From Malachius bipustulatus (Eukaryota; Arthropoda; Insecta; Coleoptera; Melyridae), in NCBI GenBank assembly GCA_910589415.1, contig OU342635.1:2046001-2110000 (forward strand): a stretch of DNA of 64,000 bases, read 5' to 3'. The number at the start of each line of letters is the position of its first letter. Positions within the stretch are counted from its first letter, which is position 1. Below the pieces are notes generated by a model. It saw only the letters and a program-made list of their open reading frames with translations. It was not told the origin of the DNA and made no database searches. The position numbers were made by a program, and so were the translations under genes. Shown here piece after piece: positions 55,401 through 64,000 of this stretch.

Positions 55401-58326
55401 TTTTAGGCTGTCTCCAGCAGCACCAGTAACAGGGACTTTATTCTCCGGTACATCAAATCTGTTCCTATAAATTTTTTGATACCTGTTATAAATTGCAATG
55501 CGGTTTCAACACTGGTTCGATTACTGTTTACACCTGAAACAGCAAGCACAGAGAATATAAACTTTGTATCGAGAATCCTGCAGTTTATTGAAACCAAAAA
55601 CAATTACACAGCAGACATACTAAAACGGTTCCTGAAAGAAGCCAGGCCGAAAGACATGGATGAGAAAATGGAAGTTTCCTATTCTGCTGCCGAAGTTTTA
55701 AGTAAAGATTTAGTAACCGACGAGAAATATAACGCGGTATTGAAGAATTCGGAAAATTTAGGGGAAGTGCTCGGCAATTTATTGTTGAAAGATATGAAAG
55801 AAGCGGAGAAAAGCGGGCTGCTGGTCGACTGGCTCTCTGCTATCGAACTGGAAATTGCTAATCCCGCCGATCACAAGAAATATCAGGTAAGCATTCATTG
55901 CTACCTAATATTATGGCGACTATAAATGAGTTATTTTTGTTTTAGATGGACTTACTTTTCTCAAAGCAAAAATTGCAGTGTAGACCGTTATTAATGTCAC
56001 TTTTACTGCAAAGGGCGTCCTGGAAGACTTTACATGGAATTCAGAGTTACCTTTTATTAGATGATCCGCTCGACAAATGTTCGGTTTCTGCTTTGGATTT
56101 CATGACGGCTTTAACGGAAAGTCCAAAACTGTGGCAAGGACGTGATAAAGCGGTCCCAAAACATCATCACTGTGATGATATTATGTGCCTCACCAAAGAA
56201 CAGGTAATTAATTTGTACCTGTTTTACCTGTAACAGTTTCCACTTCATTTGACTATATCTTTGCGAGACGAATGTATGAGAATTGTCTCAATCTGTTTAA
56301 TTTTTCAGGTCATGATTCTGGTCAAATATATTTTAGAGGAGCCTAAGGAAAATCCTGAAAACTGGCAAAAGAAAATGGAGTCTCGTTTACAGCTTCTCGT
56401 GAAGAGCTTCAAGCCTTTCGCGTCGGCAATCGTTAAATTTCTCTTACAACAAAGCGAAACCGACATCTATTCCAGGGAGCTTCTAATTTTGGTTTACATG
56501 AGCGTCCCCTCGTCCGGCCAACGTTTGATAATACCCGAGAGAGAACTGTCGTTGGACGTTTACGCCAAAAATTGCGACTGCGCTGTCGACGCCATCTCGC
56601 ACTCCCTGCTGAGCGCTCTCGCCTCTACTCCGCGAAGCAAGGACTGGCCTCGCAAAAGTCAAGACTTGGAACTGTGTGCCAGAAAACTGGCCGCCACTCA
56701 TCCCGTGCTGGTGTTGCGACAGATGCCGATGTTGGCCGGGTGTCTGAAAGGGAGAGCTCAGTACGATTGGTCGGTGTTGAAAACGAGAGGTCATTTCACG
56801 CTTTTCAATCAAATACTCGGACTACTGGAGCTGTTACAGCCGGTCGTTTTCTACCAGACGGTCTTTCTGTGTGAAATCCTGGATTCGTATTTTCTTCTTT
56901 TGAATTTTCACGGTCACAGCCGGGAATTAACTGGACTTGTCAACAAGATTGTCAGTTTCATGCAAAACTGGATGACTAAAGACATTAAATCGGCTTCTAA
57001 ATACTTACAAGAGCACGGATCTGTTTTAAAGTAAGTAATATTTTTTGATTTTCTTATGTTTCGATTTTAATTATTGTTATTCTACTAATCAAAAATCAAC
57101 ACTCTAGAAACACACTAAAAAACAATCTAATAGAAAATATTTGCTATAGTAGTCGTGTAAGATGAGCTGTTACTTTACTAGTCTGTAATGGCAGCTATTA
57201 CTGTACTGTAAAGTTCTTTCTGATGTCAAAAGAGCTTTGGAACTTTAGTTCTTGATGATTTCAGCTAAAATTCATTTAAAATGCTCATTTTTCCTAAAAT
57301 AACTTATTTCAAAACCATTTTTGATGTTCTACCAGTCAGAAACCAACACTCTGGCTAGAAGCACCCTAAAAAACAATTTAATAGAAAATATTTGCTGTAG
57401 TAGTCGTGTAATAGAGCTGTTATACTTTACTAGTCGTGTAATGGCAGCTATTACTGTACTGTAAAGTTCTTTCTGATGTCAAAAGAGCTTTGGAACTTTA
57501 CTCCTTGATGAATTCAGCTAAAATTCATTTAAAACGCTTTTTTTACAAAATAATCTAAATACATTTTTGTGTTGAACTACAATTGATTATTTCCCTCGTG
57601 AGTTCTGGTTCTGCATAAAACCAAGATTGAAGTAAAACGATAAAAGGTCAAGTTTTTCTCTCAACCTTCTTTCAAAACCTTCAAAAGTCTTCTTTCCACC
57701 TTAATGTCTGCAATTTCTTTCCAAAAACGATTGCACACTACCATTAATTAATAACATAAATTTTCAGCGATATCCAACTAGCGCAGCCGAGTGTCCGTCC
57801 CCTTCTATCCAGCGTCTCCCTTCCGACAGCCGACCAGTCTTCTTCCACCGAGTTGTTAGTCGGTACAGCGATGCCACCCGTTGCCGAACCTCTGCCGCCG
57901 AACTGGCAACAACTCGCCGCCGCTCTGCAATCCCAAGACAACCTCGCCGCTTTACAAGAACTCGACCACGTAACCTCAAAGAAACCGCATCTACTGCAAA
58001 GCGTAACGCAATACCTCTACAACTCTATGTCTTCGTCCGGGAGCTCGATAAGATCGGTAGCACTGAATTTGATCATCAGATGGTTGAAGCACAACCCCAA
58101 CGGAGCTTCCGAGGCTATATCGACTGTTCTGGCGTGTTTGGACAGTGAAAACGCCGAGGTGGTCAATAGCGTGCTGGATAAGTTGTGCGATTTAGTGACT
58201 GTAATGCAGGAATATGCCGGAGTGATATTGAGTAGGGCGTTTTATATAGGGACGAAGTCGACGGAGAATACTTTGGTGAATATACAAAAGAGTATCGATA
58301 TGTTGTGTTTGCAGTACGGCAGTTAG
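37484..58326 (+). CDS. IntS1: Integrator complex subunit 1, 12 coding exons
   Basis: Exons: 37484-37658, 38309-38553, 38609-38884, 38938-39130, 45695-46245, 46299-46651, 46711-47217, 50333-51989, 55407-55886, 55946-56203, 56309-57030, 57768-58326. Joined they give 1991 aa in one frame, all GT-AG, against about 2050-2190 in fly and human. The order of matching blocks follows animal INTS1: DMFIALG near the N-terminus; WPEVFVKFYVEDAVAERI; NTKMPPKS; LNKDDYLRPLR; LPPGYSPPKLAISVLYWK; LAAASTKVEINEQ; GHLLCRSRNPDFLLDIM; LPVQCLCEYLL; FIQSFGIPPKSVSKLLHFLD; LHGIQSYLLLDDPL; and a helical-repeat C-terminus. INTS1 is the large helical-repeat scaffold of Integrator, which cleaves snRNA 3' ends and terminates paused RNA polymerase II. 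A BEL/Pao element fills intron 4 and a LINE sits in intron 8, yet every exon is intact. Identification is firm. Confidence 0.95.
37711..38190. mobile_element. Inverted-repeat element in IntS1 intron 1
   Basis: CCCGAAAGTAAACGG (37720) followed by CAATCACTGACAGGTAATGT is mirrored twice to the right: GACATTACCTGTCAG at 37846-37860, then after an insertion CTGTCAGTGATTG ... CCGTTTACTTTCGG ending near 38184. Removing 37861-38148 plus one 8-bp duplicate restores a single foldback of about 185 bp. The outermost right end has diverged. Confidence 0.65.
37861..38148. mobile_element. hAT-type MITE nested in the foldback (288 bp)
   Basis: The ends are CAGGGTCGCCAACCCT and, inverted, CAGGGTTGTCAACTCT. 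The perfect 8-bp duplication CCTGTCAG lies at 37853-37860 and 38149-38156, as for hAT elements. No protein is encoded. Confidence 0.85.
39427..39431 (+). repeat. BEL target-site duplication, left
   Basis: GTTAA directly before the 5' LTR, repeated at 45367-45371 directly after the 3' LTR. A 5-bp duplication is usual for BEL/Pao elements. Confidence 0.85.
39432..39947 (+). repeat. BEL 5' LTR
   Basis: 516 bp, begins TGTTGCAGATTGAGC and ends CCGTATA. It matches the 3' LTR throughout except the penultimate base (T here, C in the 3' LTR), so this copy ends TA instead of CA. Confidence 0.93.
39954..39970 (+). other. BEL primer-binding site
   Basis: TGGTCCTTCGAGCCGGA, 6 bases after the 5' LTR. It starts with TGG as expected for pairing with a tRNA 3' CCA end. 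The donor tRNA was not identified. Confidence 0.75.
40147..40312 (+). repeat. 42-bp tandem repeat in the BEL leader
   Basis: CCTGGAGTCC or CCTGGATTCC starts at 40169, 40211, 40253 and 40295, exactly 42 bp apart. Each unit consists of two halves, CCTGGAGTCCACAAAGACGA and one built around CTCCTGGATTGCAGA. It lies between the primer-binding site and the gag start. The length is a multiple of three without stops in several frames, which explains the many overlapping open frames here on both strands. Confidence 0.85.
40707..44678 (+). CDS. BEL/Pao gag-pol polyprotein lacking integrase
   Basis: One open frame of 1323 codons. In order: N-terminal gag region (DUF1759-like, IPIFSGDAAEWNSFHDLF at about 148); zinc-knuckle-like clusters (CNFCSENHSIYKC at about 359; CWQCGKRH at about 411); aspartic protease (LLDSASQISMCT at about 574); reverse transcriptase (RVVFDAS at about 880, ADIEKMYRQI at about 925, YVDDVL at about 1002); start of RNase H (GFCDASLKAYGACVYL at about 1190). 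Then, after HIKL near 1220, it jumps directly to NRLSQWQH ... FWKRWSVEYL ... RPKW, the DUF5641 tail that normally follows the integrase. The rest of RNase H, the integrase zinc finger and its DDE core are absent, some hundreds of residues, yet the frame stays open. The junction falls in an AT-rich stretch near 44357-44368. Confidence 0.92.
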   Translation: MDNLKKKRGYAKGLITKIETWVEENLKNENNKNQIEIRKRNLIAAYQSYVNIQESIAEIKEDATKDSEDVESKFCNLFSKLENKIEELTSLSTQQPRLDGNVEFQNFVSNLQQSNKEFVAELVQGVTSSINTKGANSQTVKLPEIKIPIFSGDAAEWNSFHDLFTKLIINNEDLDNIEKLIYLKGYLRGEALSLIQNLSLVSSNLQTAIKLLENRYKNTYAIIEAHITNLFENLPNLLKPKAQNLREFLTHINQNIESLENLNVPVNSWDLILIHIFSKKLDFQLQKAYCLHRDTKNLPTLKEFINFLEKQCKALEEIDATKGTSPTPIRKVNHFISSTHNSNQQQTGNVTGNQSYLICNFCSENHSIYKCYKFKQLTIQERNNFITSRGFCKICLFRKHSFDDTCTGNNCWQCGKRHNTLLHINFDREVHSNPRNFQIRRTESRRQWQDLHKPNSGTINRQFNRQNRTYGVNEGVNQYQNKHYSTNNNSNQSTPENKESGQIVNQKNSSQLESRSQDGPKQKSIVNENENKENKPESSLSFSTYSENNSQILLATAVVTIYNRNGDPVSARCLLDSASQISMCTKELLDKLNSNTYRKELQISGISQINAQSNEMVDLTIKSNVYRKNSFKVSCAVLEKITCELPQTTLNVSNLKIPDHIMLADPKFYVSSKIDILLGADVYYDLIVPGVIKLGADMPTLFSTLLGYVVGGKLANNKPKHSNINSYNELGNSSPNCCSFLNTSSSSDELLQKFWEIEDIEEKTILSSENANSEEIFKETTIRLENGRFQINLPFKNQENKSCNLGESFLQARKRFAGLEKRFLRDPNLKLKYKQFIDEYVNLNHTKIVPLSSHNERGENKYFMPHHAVIREDSETTKLRVVFDASMKTSSGLSLNDILLKGYTVQPELFDIICRFRIGTFVVIADIEKMYRQIRVNPNHTYLQNILWRENENEPLQCLELLTITYGTNFAPFAATRCLKELAEKESQTYPLASKMLLSQTYVDDVLVSSNSKNELIETSSQLISLLNTAGFKLHKWHSNVKDFSTEFKENNSNEDFQVDSNQNNSKNNYDIQNESSSSKVLGLQWNSHEDFLVMALPEFKEIKNYTKREVLSKIASIFDPIGLLGPVVVTAKLIMQKIWIRKIEWDDNLPDNLMSEWNKFFFSLPCLKEVKIPRNLTLNLSIESIEIHGFCDASLKAYGACVYLRVLYSKKDVSHIKLNRLSQWQHCIKIQHDFWKRWSVEYLNRLQNRPKWLNYSENLKINDLVLIKENTPPLKWPRARVMEVVPGVDGKVRMVKPRVKLKTQEGNFIRSISKVCPLSNQD
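44838..44850 (+). other. BEL polypurine tract
   Basis: AAGGGGGGGAATA immediately before the 3' LTR, the likely plus-strand primer. Confidence 0.7.
44851..45366 (+). repeat. BEL 3' LTR
   Basis: 516 bp from TGTTGCAGATTGAGC to CCGTACA, so with standard TG...CA ends. Followed by the GTTAA duplication at 45367-45371. Confidence 0.93.
47218..50332 (+). other. IntS1 intron 7, no gene
   Basis: GT-AG intron of 3.1 kb, very AT-rich. It contains phrases shared with other intergenic parts: a GATGTCTTCAGA phrase near 47730 resembles one near 54100, and GACCTCATTTTAA with a following GGTATTTCAATTA block near 48575 resembles 27611. These are worn dispersed repeats without clear ends. No protein or RNA gene was found. 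Confidence 0.5.
52058..53795 (-). mobile_element. 5'-truncated LINE with open reverse transcriptase
   Basis: The - strand frame is open from about 53795 through to the stop at 52161. It reads FHLPGAEEIRSYILKLKP, LNDLRPISILPVCLKIAEY, SGFRMNHSTTSALC, LLDMSKAFDTVNH, SSGVPQGSILGPLLFSLY and the catalytic FADDIQLYL, then the thumb and C-terminal part to the stop. A 3' UTR of about 100 bp with AATAAA follows to about 52058. The endonuclease and ORF1 are missing, so it is a 5'-truncated insertion. The family is Jockey/CR1-like; the exact clade is not settled. It lies antisense in IntS1 intron 8. No frame breaks were seen, so it is fairly recent. Ends are approximate. Confidence 0.85.
53796..55406 (+). 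other. Rest of IntS1 intron 8
   Basis: Non-coding. A GC-richer block at about 54757-54891 (CCCGGCTGCTTCACAGCAGT ... GGGCTTTACCACAGCC) looks like the 3' end of a non-LTR retrotransposon, but I cannot assign it. An (AAT)n run lies at 55250-55271. The remainder is AT-rich dispersed repeat sequence. Confidence 0.45.
57079..57570 (+). repeat. Two-copy tandem duplication in IntS1 intron 11
   Basis: About 247 bp from CAACACTCT through AGAAAATATTTGCT, TGGCAGCTATTACTGTACTG, GATGTCAAAAGAGCTTTGG to AGCTAAAATTCATTTAAAA occur at about 57096-57280 and again at about 57340-57533. Identity is about 90 percent. Non-coding. Confidence 0.75.
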
Positions 58327-58407
58327 GATTTTTTAAATAAGTTGATGAAAAAAACTGTTTTTATTTTAAAAATCTAGTAGTATGTAAGAAATGTAATTTT
58401 TTATAAA

Positions 58408-58413
58408 AATAAA
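58408..58413 (+). terminator. IntS1 poly(A) signal
   Basis: AATAAA 82 bp past the IntS1 stop codon. Confidence 0.6.
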
Positions 58414-58524
58414 ATAACCGAATTAGATTTAATTGTACTGTAAGGTGTAAAATTAAGTTCTGAATGTTGCAATCGATTTAAATTTAAAAGAAAATCTCTT
58501 GATAAAAAATATCCTTTTACGTAC

Positions 58525-59110
58525 TGTCATATCCAGACAGATATTCTATGTGAGCCTTAAACGACATCTTGGAATCAAAAATAACTCCAAGGTCTCTAAT
58601 ATGATCAACTCTTTCAAGAGAGACTCCATTGAGAGAGTATGTGGTAAATGGTAAAGACGATCTTCCAAACTTAATGGAAAAACATTTTTTTGGGTTGCAT
58701 TCCATACCATACCATTAAATTCACACCATGTCACAAATGAGTCAATGTCCATCTGCAACAATTCAGAGTCGAGAGGTGATTTAATGGCTTTAAATTTTGG
58801 TATCATCGGCGAATAAAGAAAATTCACTATGGCTGAAGCAATCTACAATGTCATTGATAAAAAATAAAAATAACAAAGGACCTAGATGTGTCTCTTACCC
58901 AACTCCCGAAAGGACGCAATAGGGTTAGAAATAAAATTCTTAACCTTTACAATTTTCCGACGGCCAGTCATGTAGGATTTGAAACACTGCCAAAGATTTA
59001 TTAAAGACTCCATAAGCTCGAAGTTTTCTAATCAACAATCAAAATTAACAAGATCCAATGCTCTAGAGAGGTCAGTGTACAGATTCAGCAGCTTTTATTA
59101 ATTTAAATAT
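58525..59110 (-). pseudogene. Degraded Jockey-like reverse transcriptase fragment
   Basis: On the - strand, split over several frames, it reads RKLRAYGVFNKSL, then GPLLFLFFINDIVD, SLFADDTKI (catalytic FADD block), DIDSFVTWCEFNGM, NPKKCFSIKFGR and VDHIRDLGVIFDSKMSFKAHI. This is the order of a Jockey-type ORF2. Frameshifts and stops show it is dead. It begins about 200 bp past the IntS1 stop codon and is unrelated in sequence to the intact LINE at 52058-53795. Confidence 0.75.
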
Positions 59111-60375
59111 CATCTTGGCAATGCTGTTGTGCCCAAAAGGGTTTAATAAATTTGAGAATGAAGAACGGGAAGAGCTGCTCTTTTTTAATATAACCGACTC
59201 GTATCTCTAATCGTTTTCGATATCCCAATAAATGGAGATAATTTATTTTACAACATTTGCTGTTTGTCTATAATATAATCGAATAAATTCCTCTGTGTTG
59301 ATAAATTTTTGTTAAGGTCTCTAAAACCAGCCACTCAACGTTTGAAACCCAAATCATTAGTGGAGTAAAATCGGCCTGAAATTATGCCGTTTTTTTTTAT
59401 GAAGGTATAACCAGATGAGACCTTCACTATCTTGTAGAGAATGATTTTGTCCATCCGAAATGGAATGTGACAACTTTTTTTAGTAGTAACGAATTTTGAA
59501 AAATCGAATTTTGTGCTCCCGAGAAATTATTAGAAATTTGTGTTTTTTAAAACATCCATCGCGCTCATAAAGCAACGGTTTGAGCTACGGTAATGAATTT
59601 TTCGGCATATACTCAAAAAACAAGAGCGCTTCTAGTGGAACTCAGCATAGTTCGAAAAGTTAAGGACTTTTTGAGATAATTGGCCGTAAACTCGTCACAA
59701 GTAAAACCGAGCATTGAAAACTTCATCATGCGGGTAGCTATGTGAATTATTGGAAATAGATGTCTATATGTACGGACTTGAATGAAGAAAACATTATAGA
59801 AAAGTTTTTAAAAAAAGATTCAGCGAGTTAGGTCTCATAGTTTCCGAGAAACCGATTTTTTATTTTACCGTGAATTTGCGCTCGGTCGCTCCGAGTTACT
59901 ATATTTGCGTATAACTAATGCGAAGTCTAGCGCTTTTGATGCTTCGCGCTGCAAACTGGCGTAGCGATCGAGTTCTTCCGTAGGTATGTCTAAGGAAAAA
60001 TCCACACTGATCTAAGAAATGAACGCACCGAAACTATTTTTGTTTAATAAAATAAAGAAACTTTTTTGCTTACGTTCGCAATCTTTGAATTTGGTGATAA
60101 ACGAAAGTTAACAAGCACGTAAGATATCTTTGTACGCAAATCGTTTTTCATTTTAAATCGTATCTTGGCTTTTATTAGTACCTAATGAGTAAAAAAATCT
60201 TGTATGTTTTTTAGGGATTTCCTCATGGTGTGTTGATTTCTAGAAATTCTTGGAGCAGTGAATATTATTATTCGAATATAAGAATATAAGAATTATACAG
60301 TACTATATACAAATAAAGATCATTTTTGTTTATATTTTTATTGAAAATTAGGTAGGTAGGTAAGTACCTGCTATA

Positions 60376-61455
60376 CAGGGTGTTAAGTACCAACTAGTAC
60401 AAAATAAAGGAGGTGATTCTACGACTTATTCTAAGAAGAAAAGTTCCTATTAACATGGGTCCGCAAAAGCACCTTTTTCGAGATACACCCTGTTCAAAAA
60501 AATTATTTTTTCTTACTTTTTCTCAAGAATCTCAAGAATCGTTTGAGCTACACAGGCTCCAGCTTTTGTACAGATTTTTACATTAATAATAGCTACTTTT
60601 AAGGCTCCAAATTAATCATCTAAAATTCTAAAATATGCCAGTGGTGGAGATTTTAGGGTTGCGTAAAGGTTCCCTAACTTTTACGGAACTGGAAAAATTG
60701 GTATTTTGAGAGCAACTTTCAAAGCGCCAATGTTTTTTACACAAAAAAGTATTCTTGGTTAAATATAAGCCACCGTTCTCGAGAAAAACGGCATTTTATG
60801 ATCATAAAAACGCACAAAATTGTTTCAATAGTGTTTCTTGGTAGATATGAACGGCCAAATGATCTTCATGTTCAGGTGGAAAGAAGCTGTTCTAGACGAA
60901 GTTTAGATCAATGTTGCTATTACCACAAGAAAAATTGGTGCAAATTTGAATTTGTGCCATGTTACAGTATGAAAAATTATGAAAACAAATTTTTTGTTCA
61001 TGTTGAATTTTGTACGTTTTTGATCATAAAATGACGTTTTCTCGAGAACGGTGGCTTCTACAGCATTTGACCAGGAGTACTTTTTTGTGAAGAAAATATT
61101 AGCTCTGTGAAATTTGCTCTCAAAATAGCAATTTTTCCAGTGCCGTAAAAGTTAATGGGGTGAAACCCTTACCAAACCCTAAAATCTGCACCACTGGCAT
61201 TACTTTGAACATTAGTTTCAAAGTAGCCTTCAAAGTAGCTATTATTAATGTAAAAATCGGTACAAAAGCTGGAGCCTGTAGCTCAAGCGGTTCTTGAGAT
61301 ATCGCAAAAAAGTAAGAAAAAACAATTTTTTTGAACACCCTGTATCTCGAAAATGGTGCGTTTGCGGACCCCATGTTAATAGGAACTTTTCTTCTTATAG
61401 AATAGATCGTAGAATCACCTCTTTTATTTTGTACTAGTTGGTAGCTAACACCCTA
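60376..61455. mobile_element. TA-flanked foldback nested in the larger one
   Basis: It starts CAGGGTGTTAAGTACCAACT and ends with the inverted form; TA is at 60374-60375 and 61456-61457. The arms of about 450 bp are imperfectly complementary, for example AGCTGGAGCC and CCACCGTTCTCGAGAA in both. The CAGGGTGTT tip is shared with the MITEs at 23324 and 32850, but the interior differs. No credible protein. Confidence 0.75.
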
Positions 61456-61479
61456 TATAATTATTATAATAATGAAAAA

Positions 61480-61729
61480 TTAAATGTCTTCATCTTCGTC
61501 GGTGTCATCTTTCTCAACAATTTTCTGCAAGTTATTGCAATTTCTAGAAGTGCAGTCTGAACAACATCTCTATACCCATCTTTTATACAAACACAAAATC
61601 ATCTTTACTTAATTCAGCTGCCTTTATTATGTTTAATAATCCCTTTTCAGTCGGGTTATTAACAATTGTGTCTTTTGAGCAATCACAAAGACGTCCACAA
61701 ATCAAACTTAAATTATTATTGTCTTCCAT
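61480..61729 (-). pseudogene. Collapsed transposon-encoded protein remnant
   Basis: On the - strand an ATG at 61729 opens a 48-codon frame (MEDNNNLSLICGRLCDCSKD ... NPTEKGLLNIIKAAELSKDD) that stops at 61583. In another frame the sequence continues as DCTSRNCNNLQKIVEKDDTD and ends at a stop at 61480. This looks like the first and last parts of one longer Cys-containing protein joined by an internal deletion that broke the frame. The N-terminal EKGL... pattern resembles uncharacterised transposon proteins common in insects, but I cannot name the family. Confidence 0.45.
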
Positions 61730-62532
61730 CTCCAAGTAATTGAACTACTAAATTGTTACTTTAGCTTAGCGGATTGGCTAAAAATATATTGAAGTGTTCA
61801 GTATAAACTTATTTACCGAACTTTTTCGTAATTATAAAATCGATACGTTTCTTTGTAACTATTATTAAACACACTACAATGAGTTTTAAAACAATAATTA
61901 CAATCACTACCACGTGCAACAACCACTTTCAGTACGAACCGCAAGTTCTGTGTATAATATAACGCTCAGCATAGGTAGTAGTGCGCTATCGCGTTAATCC
62001 CATTCCGAGAACCATTTTAAAAAATCGGTTTCTCGGAAACTATGAGACCTAACTCGCTGAATCTTTTTTTTAAAAACTTTTCTATAATGTTTTCTTCATT
62101 CAAGTCCGTACATATAGACATCTATTCCCAATAATTCACATAGCTACCCGCATGATGAAGTTTTCAATGCTCGGTTTTACTTGTGACGACTTTACGGCCA
62201 ATTATCTCAAAAAGTCCTTAACTTTTCGAATTTTGCTGAGTTCCACTAGAAGCGCTCTTGTTTTTTGAGTATATGCCGAAAAATTCATTACCGTAGCTCA
62301 AACCGTTGCTTTATGAGCGCGATGGATGTTTTAAAAAACACAAATTTCTAATAATTTCTCGGGAGCACAAAATTCGATTTTTCAAAATTCGTTACTACTA
62401 AAAAAAGTTGTCACATTCCATTTCGGATGGACAAAATCATTCTCTACAAGATAGTGAATGTCTCATCTGGTTATACCTTCATAAAAAAAACTACTAGAAA
62501 TAAGCGAGATAGAGCAGCGATTTTACTCCACT

Positions 62533-64000
62533 ACATTGCAATATACAATCATTCAACGAAGTTATTGACAATGTTGATCAACTCAAAAATGCTTCTACTT
62601 ATCCTGTATATGGTAAATTTTGTTCTGAATTAAAAAAAAATAAGTACAACCATGTTTTGGCTAGAAATTCTATAGAACACTTCTTAAAATTATAAAAATT
62701 TAAATTTAGGTAGACCATGCCCTCTACTTCAAAGTCTCACCAATGCTGTTGATTGCTTTTACCGAGGGGGTGAAAACCACCCATTCTCGAGGGTCAAAAA
62801 TATGTTGTTAAAAATTACTGTAGAAATCAATACATCTACTAATAATTGCAAGTCATTTTTCTTCTATACACTTTTTTTCTACAGCCAATACTTTTTGAGT
62901 TATTTGCGATTGAAATTTCGCTTTTTTTACTACGTTTTGGAACGGTTTTTCACGAATGTCTCAAAAAGTTTGAGCTTTATCTTTAAGACCATAATACACA
63001 AAATTGTAGCCAATAAAAAAACAAAGATAATGGTTTTGTTTATGGCTGTTCCAAACCTATTATTAAGTGAGTAATGGCTTATTAAAAGCAAACTTTCAAA
63101 GGAGTAAAAATCGAAACTTTCAATCTTAAATTATAAAAAAAATGATGGATTTTTTGATAAAAACTTATAGAAAGTTTTTGATAGTGTTTAAAAAGACGTT
63201 CATTTTAATTTTTTTTGAAAGGTCCTAGCATAAAAACTGACCGAGTTATGATGATAATAAGAAAATAATTCATATAAAAAACCTGTCAAAACCAACCCAA
63301 TTGAAAATATTATTGTTAGCCCTTCTACAATTCACTTCCTTAATATACCGTTAGTAAATTCTGTGAGTTTGAACGATGAACAAGCTTTAATTTTGAAAAT
63401 ATAACAATTTGAAGTCTGATTTTTTTTTTTTGAAATTTCTATAAAAAAGTTCGTTTTTTCAATATAAGTCAAAAAATAAGGCAGATATGTAAAAATTAAG
63501 AGATACCAAAAAGTTTGTTTTTTTTTCACTGAAAATTTTTCATTTAAGGTTTTTTGTCCTAAGTGTAAAATTGAGGGAGATGTGGCTCTCAAAAGTTGTG
63601 GCTAGTGGTTGACTAGTACCATTTTCGAATCCTTCAACCCTTGCCACTTTCCAGAATAAGGGTGGAAAAAATATCAATCCTACAAGCGTTTGTAGGTCTT
63701 GCATTTACCTTTAAAATGCTTTTTGGAAAAATTTTCTATTCTATTGAGGAAGTTATAGTCAAAAAAACATTGAACCGTTTTTTAGATTTATACTTCTAAA
63801 ATTTAAATGCTTATTTTAACATTTATATCTAATAGGGGCGGTTTATGGTAAGGGTTGGTGGTGGTGGAGGTTCTAGCTCACGAAAAATATTAAATAACAT
63901 CAAGTTATCTTCACTGAAATTATTACAACAAAAATTAAAAGCAATTAAAAGTTTGAATCTTGTTTATAATATTTTTATCGTAGCAGGGGGTAGTTTTTAC
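62533..64000. other. Non-coding 3' edge of window
   Basis: Very AT-rich, long T and A runs, no gene, RNA or bounded repeat that can be supported. Small open frames here are low-complexity. Confidence 0.45.

Larger units (their letters stand above)
59359..62532. mobile_element. 3.2-kb foldback element with 515-bp inverted arms
   Basis: The left arm 59359-59876 and the right arm 62020-62532 are reverse complements at high identity, starting TAGTGGAGTAAAATCG and running through GGTATAACCAGATGAGAC, TGTCCATCCGAAATGGAATG, CATCCATCGCGCTCATAAAG and GTTTCCGAGAAACCGATTTT. CAT flanks both ends and may be a 3-bp duplication. The 2.1-kb middle holds a separate TA-flanked foldback (60376-61455) and a small coding remnant on the - strand (61480-61729). 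The arms carry no protein. The superfamily is not recognised. Confidence 0.8.

Noticed and set aside
56483..56874. 109-codon (-) and 100-codon (+) frames
   Set aside because: Shadows of IntS1 exon 11.

Overview
The window is nuclear DNA from an insect. The genes are split by GT-AG introns of 50 bp to 6.5 kb in AT-rich sequence, their proteins are most like insect and other animal orthologues, and the spaces are packed with animal-type transposons (BEL/Pao, Jockey-like LINEs, a Penelope-like element, tRNA-headed SINEs, hAT and Tc1/mariner-type DNA elements). Frequent TACCTACC/GGTAGGTA strings and the repeat mix would fit a repeat-rich beetle, but the order cannot be fixed from sequence alone.

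Five complete conserved genes can be spliced in frame from start to stop. In order they are: midnolin (Midn/stuxnet, + strand, 2440-10024, 335 aa), Hakai (CBLL1, - strand, 16765-13589, 377 aa), TMEM115 (+, 22330-27401, 368 aa), bora (-, 34564-30319, 422 aa) and Integrator subunit 1 (IntS1, +, 37484-58326, 12 coding exons, 1991 aa). The layout alternates: Midn and Hakai converge, Hakai and TMEM115 diverge, TMEM115 and bora converge, bora and IntS1 diverge. All five are housekeeping or regulatory genes (nuclear protein degradation, m6A writer complex/E3 ligase, Golgi membrane trafficking, mitotic kinase activation, RNA polymerase II termination and snRNA 3' processing). They form no operon-like pathway.

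The rest is mostly mobile DNA. Midn intron 2 holds a SINE, a broken tandem array and several MITEs. Hakai intron 4 holds a 143-bp satellite with alternating unit types. The Hakai-TMEM115 space holds a 2.67-kb non-autonomous hAT element with another inverted-repeat element inside it. TMEM115 intron 2 holds a TA-flanked DNA transposon with a spliced but C-terminally truncated DDE transposase. The TMEM115-bora space holds a palindromic Penelope GIY-YIG fragment abutting a LINE remnant. Bora intron 1 holds a MITE split by a SINE. IntS1 intron 4 holds a young BEL/Pao element whose integrase is deleted in frame, and intron 8 holds an antisense LINE with an open reverse transcriptase.

Downstream of IntS1, at 59359-62532, lies a 3.2-kb foldback element with about 515-bp inverted arms. 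It encloses a second foldback and a collapsed small coding remnant. The most unusual items are the integrase-less but evidently mobilised BEL element, this nested foldback, and several insertions whose target-site duplications allow the order of events to be read.
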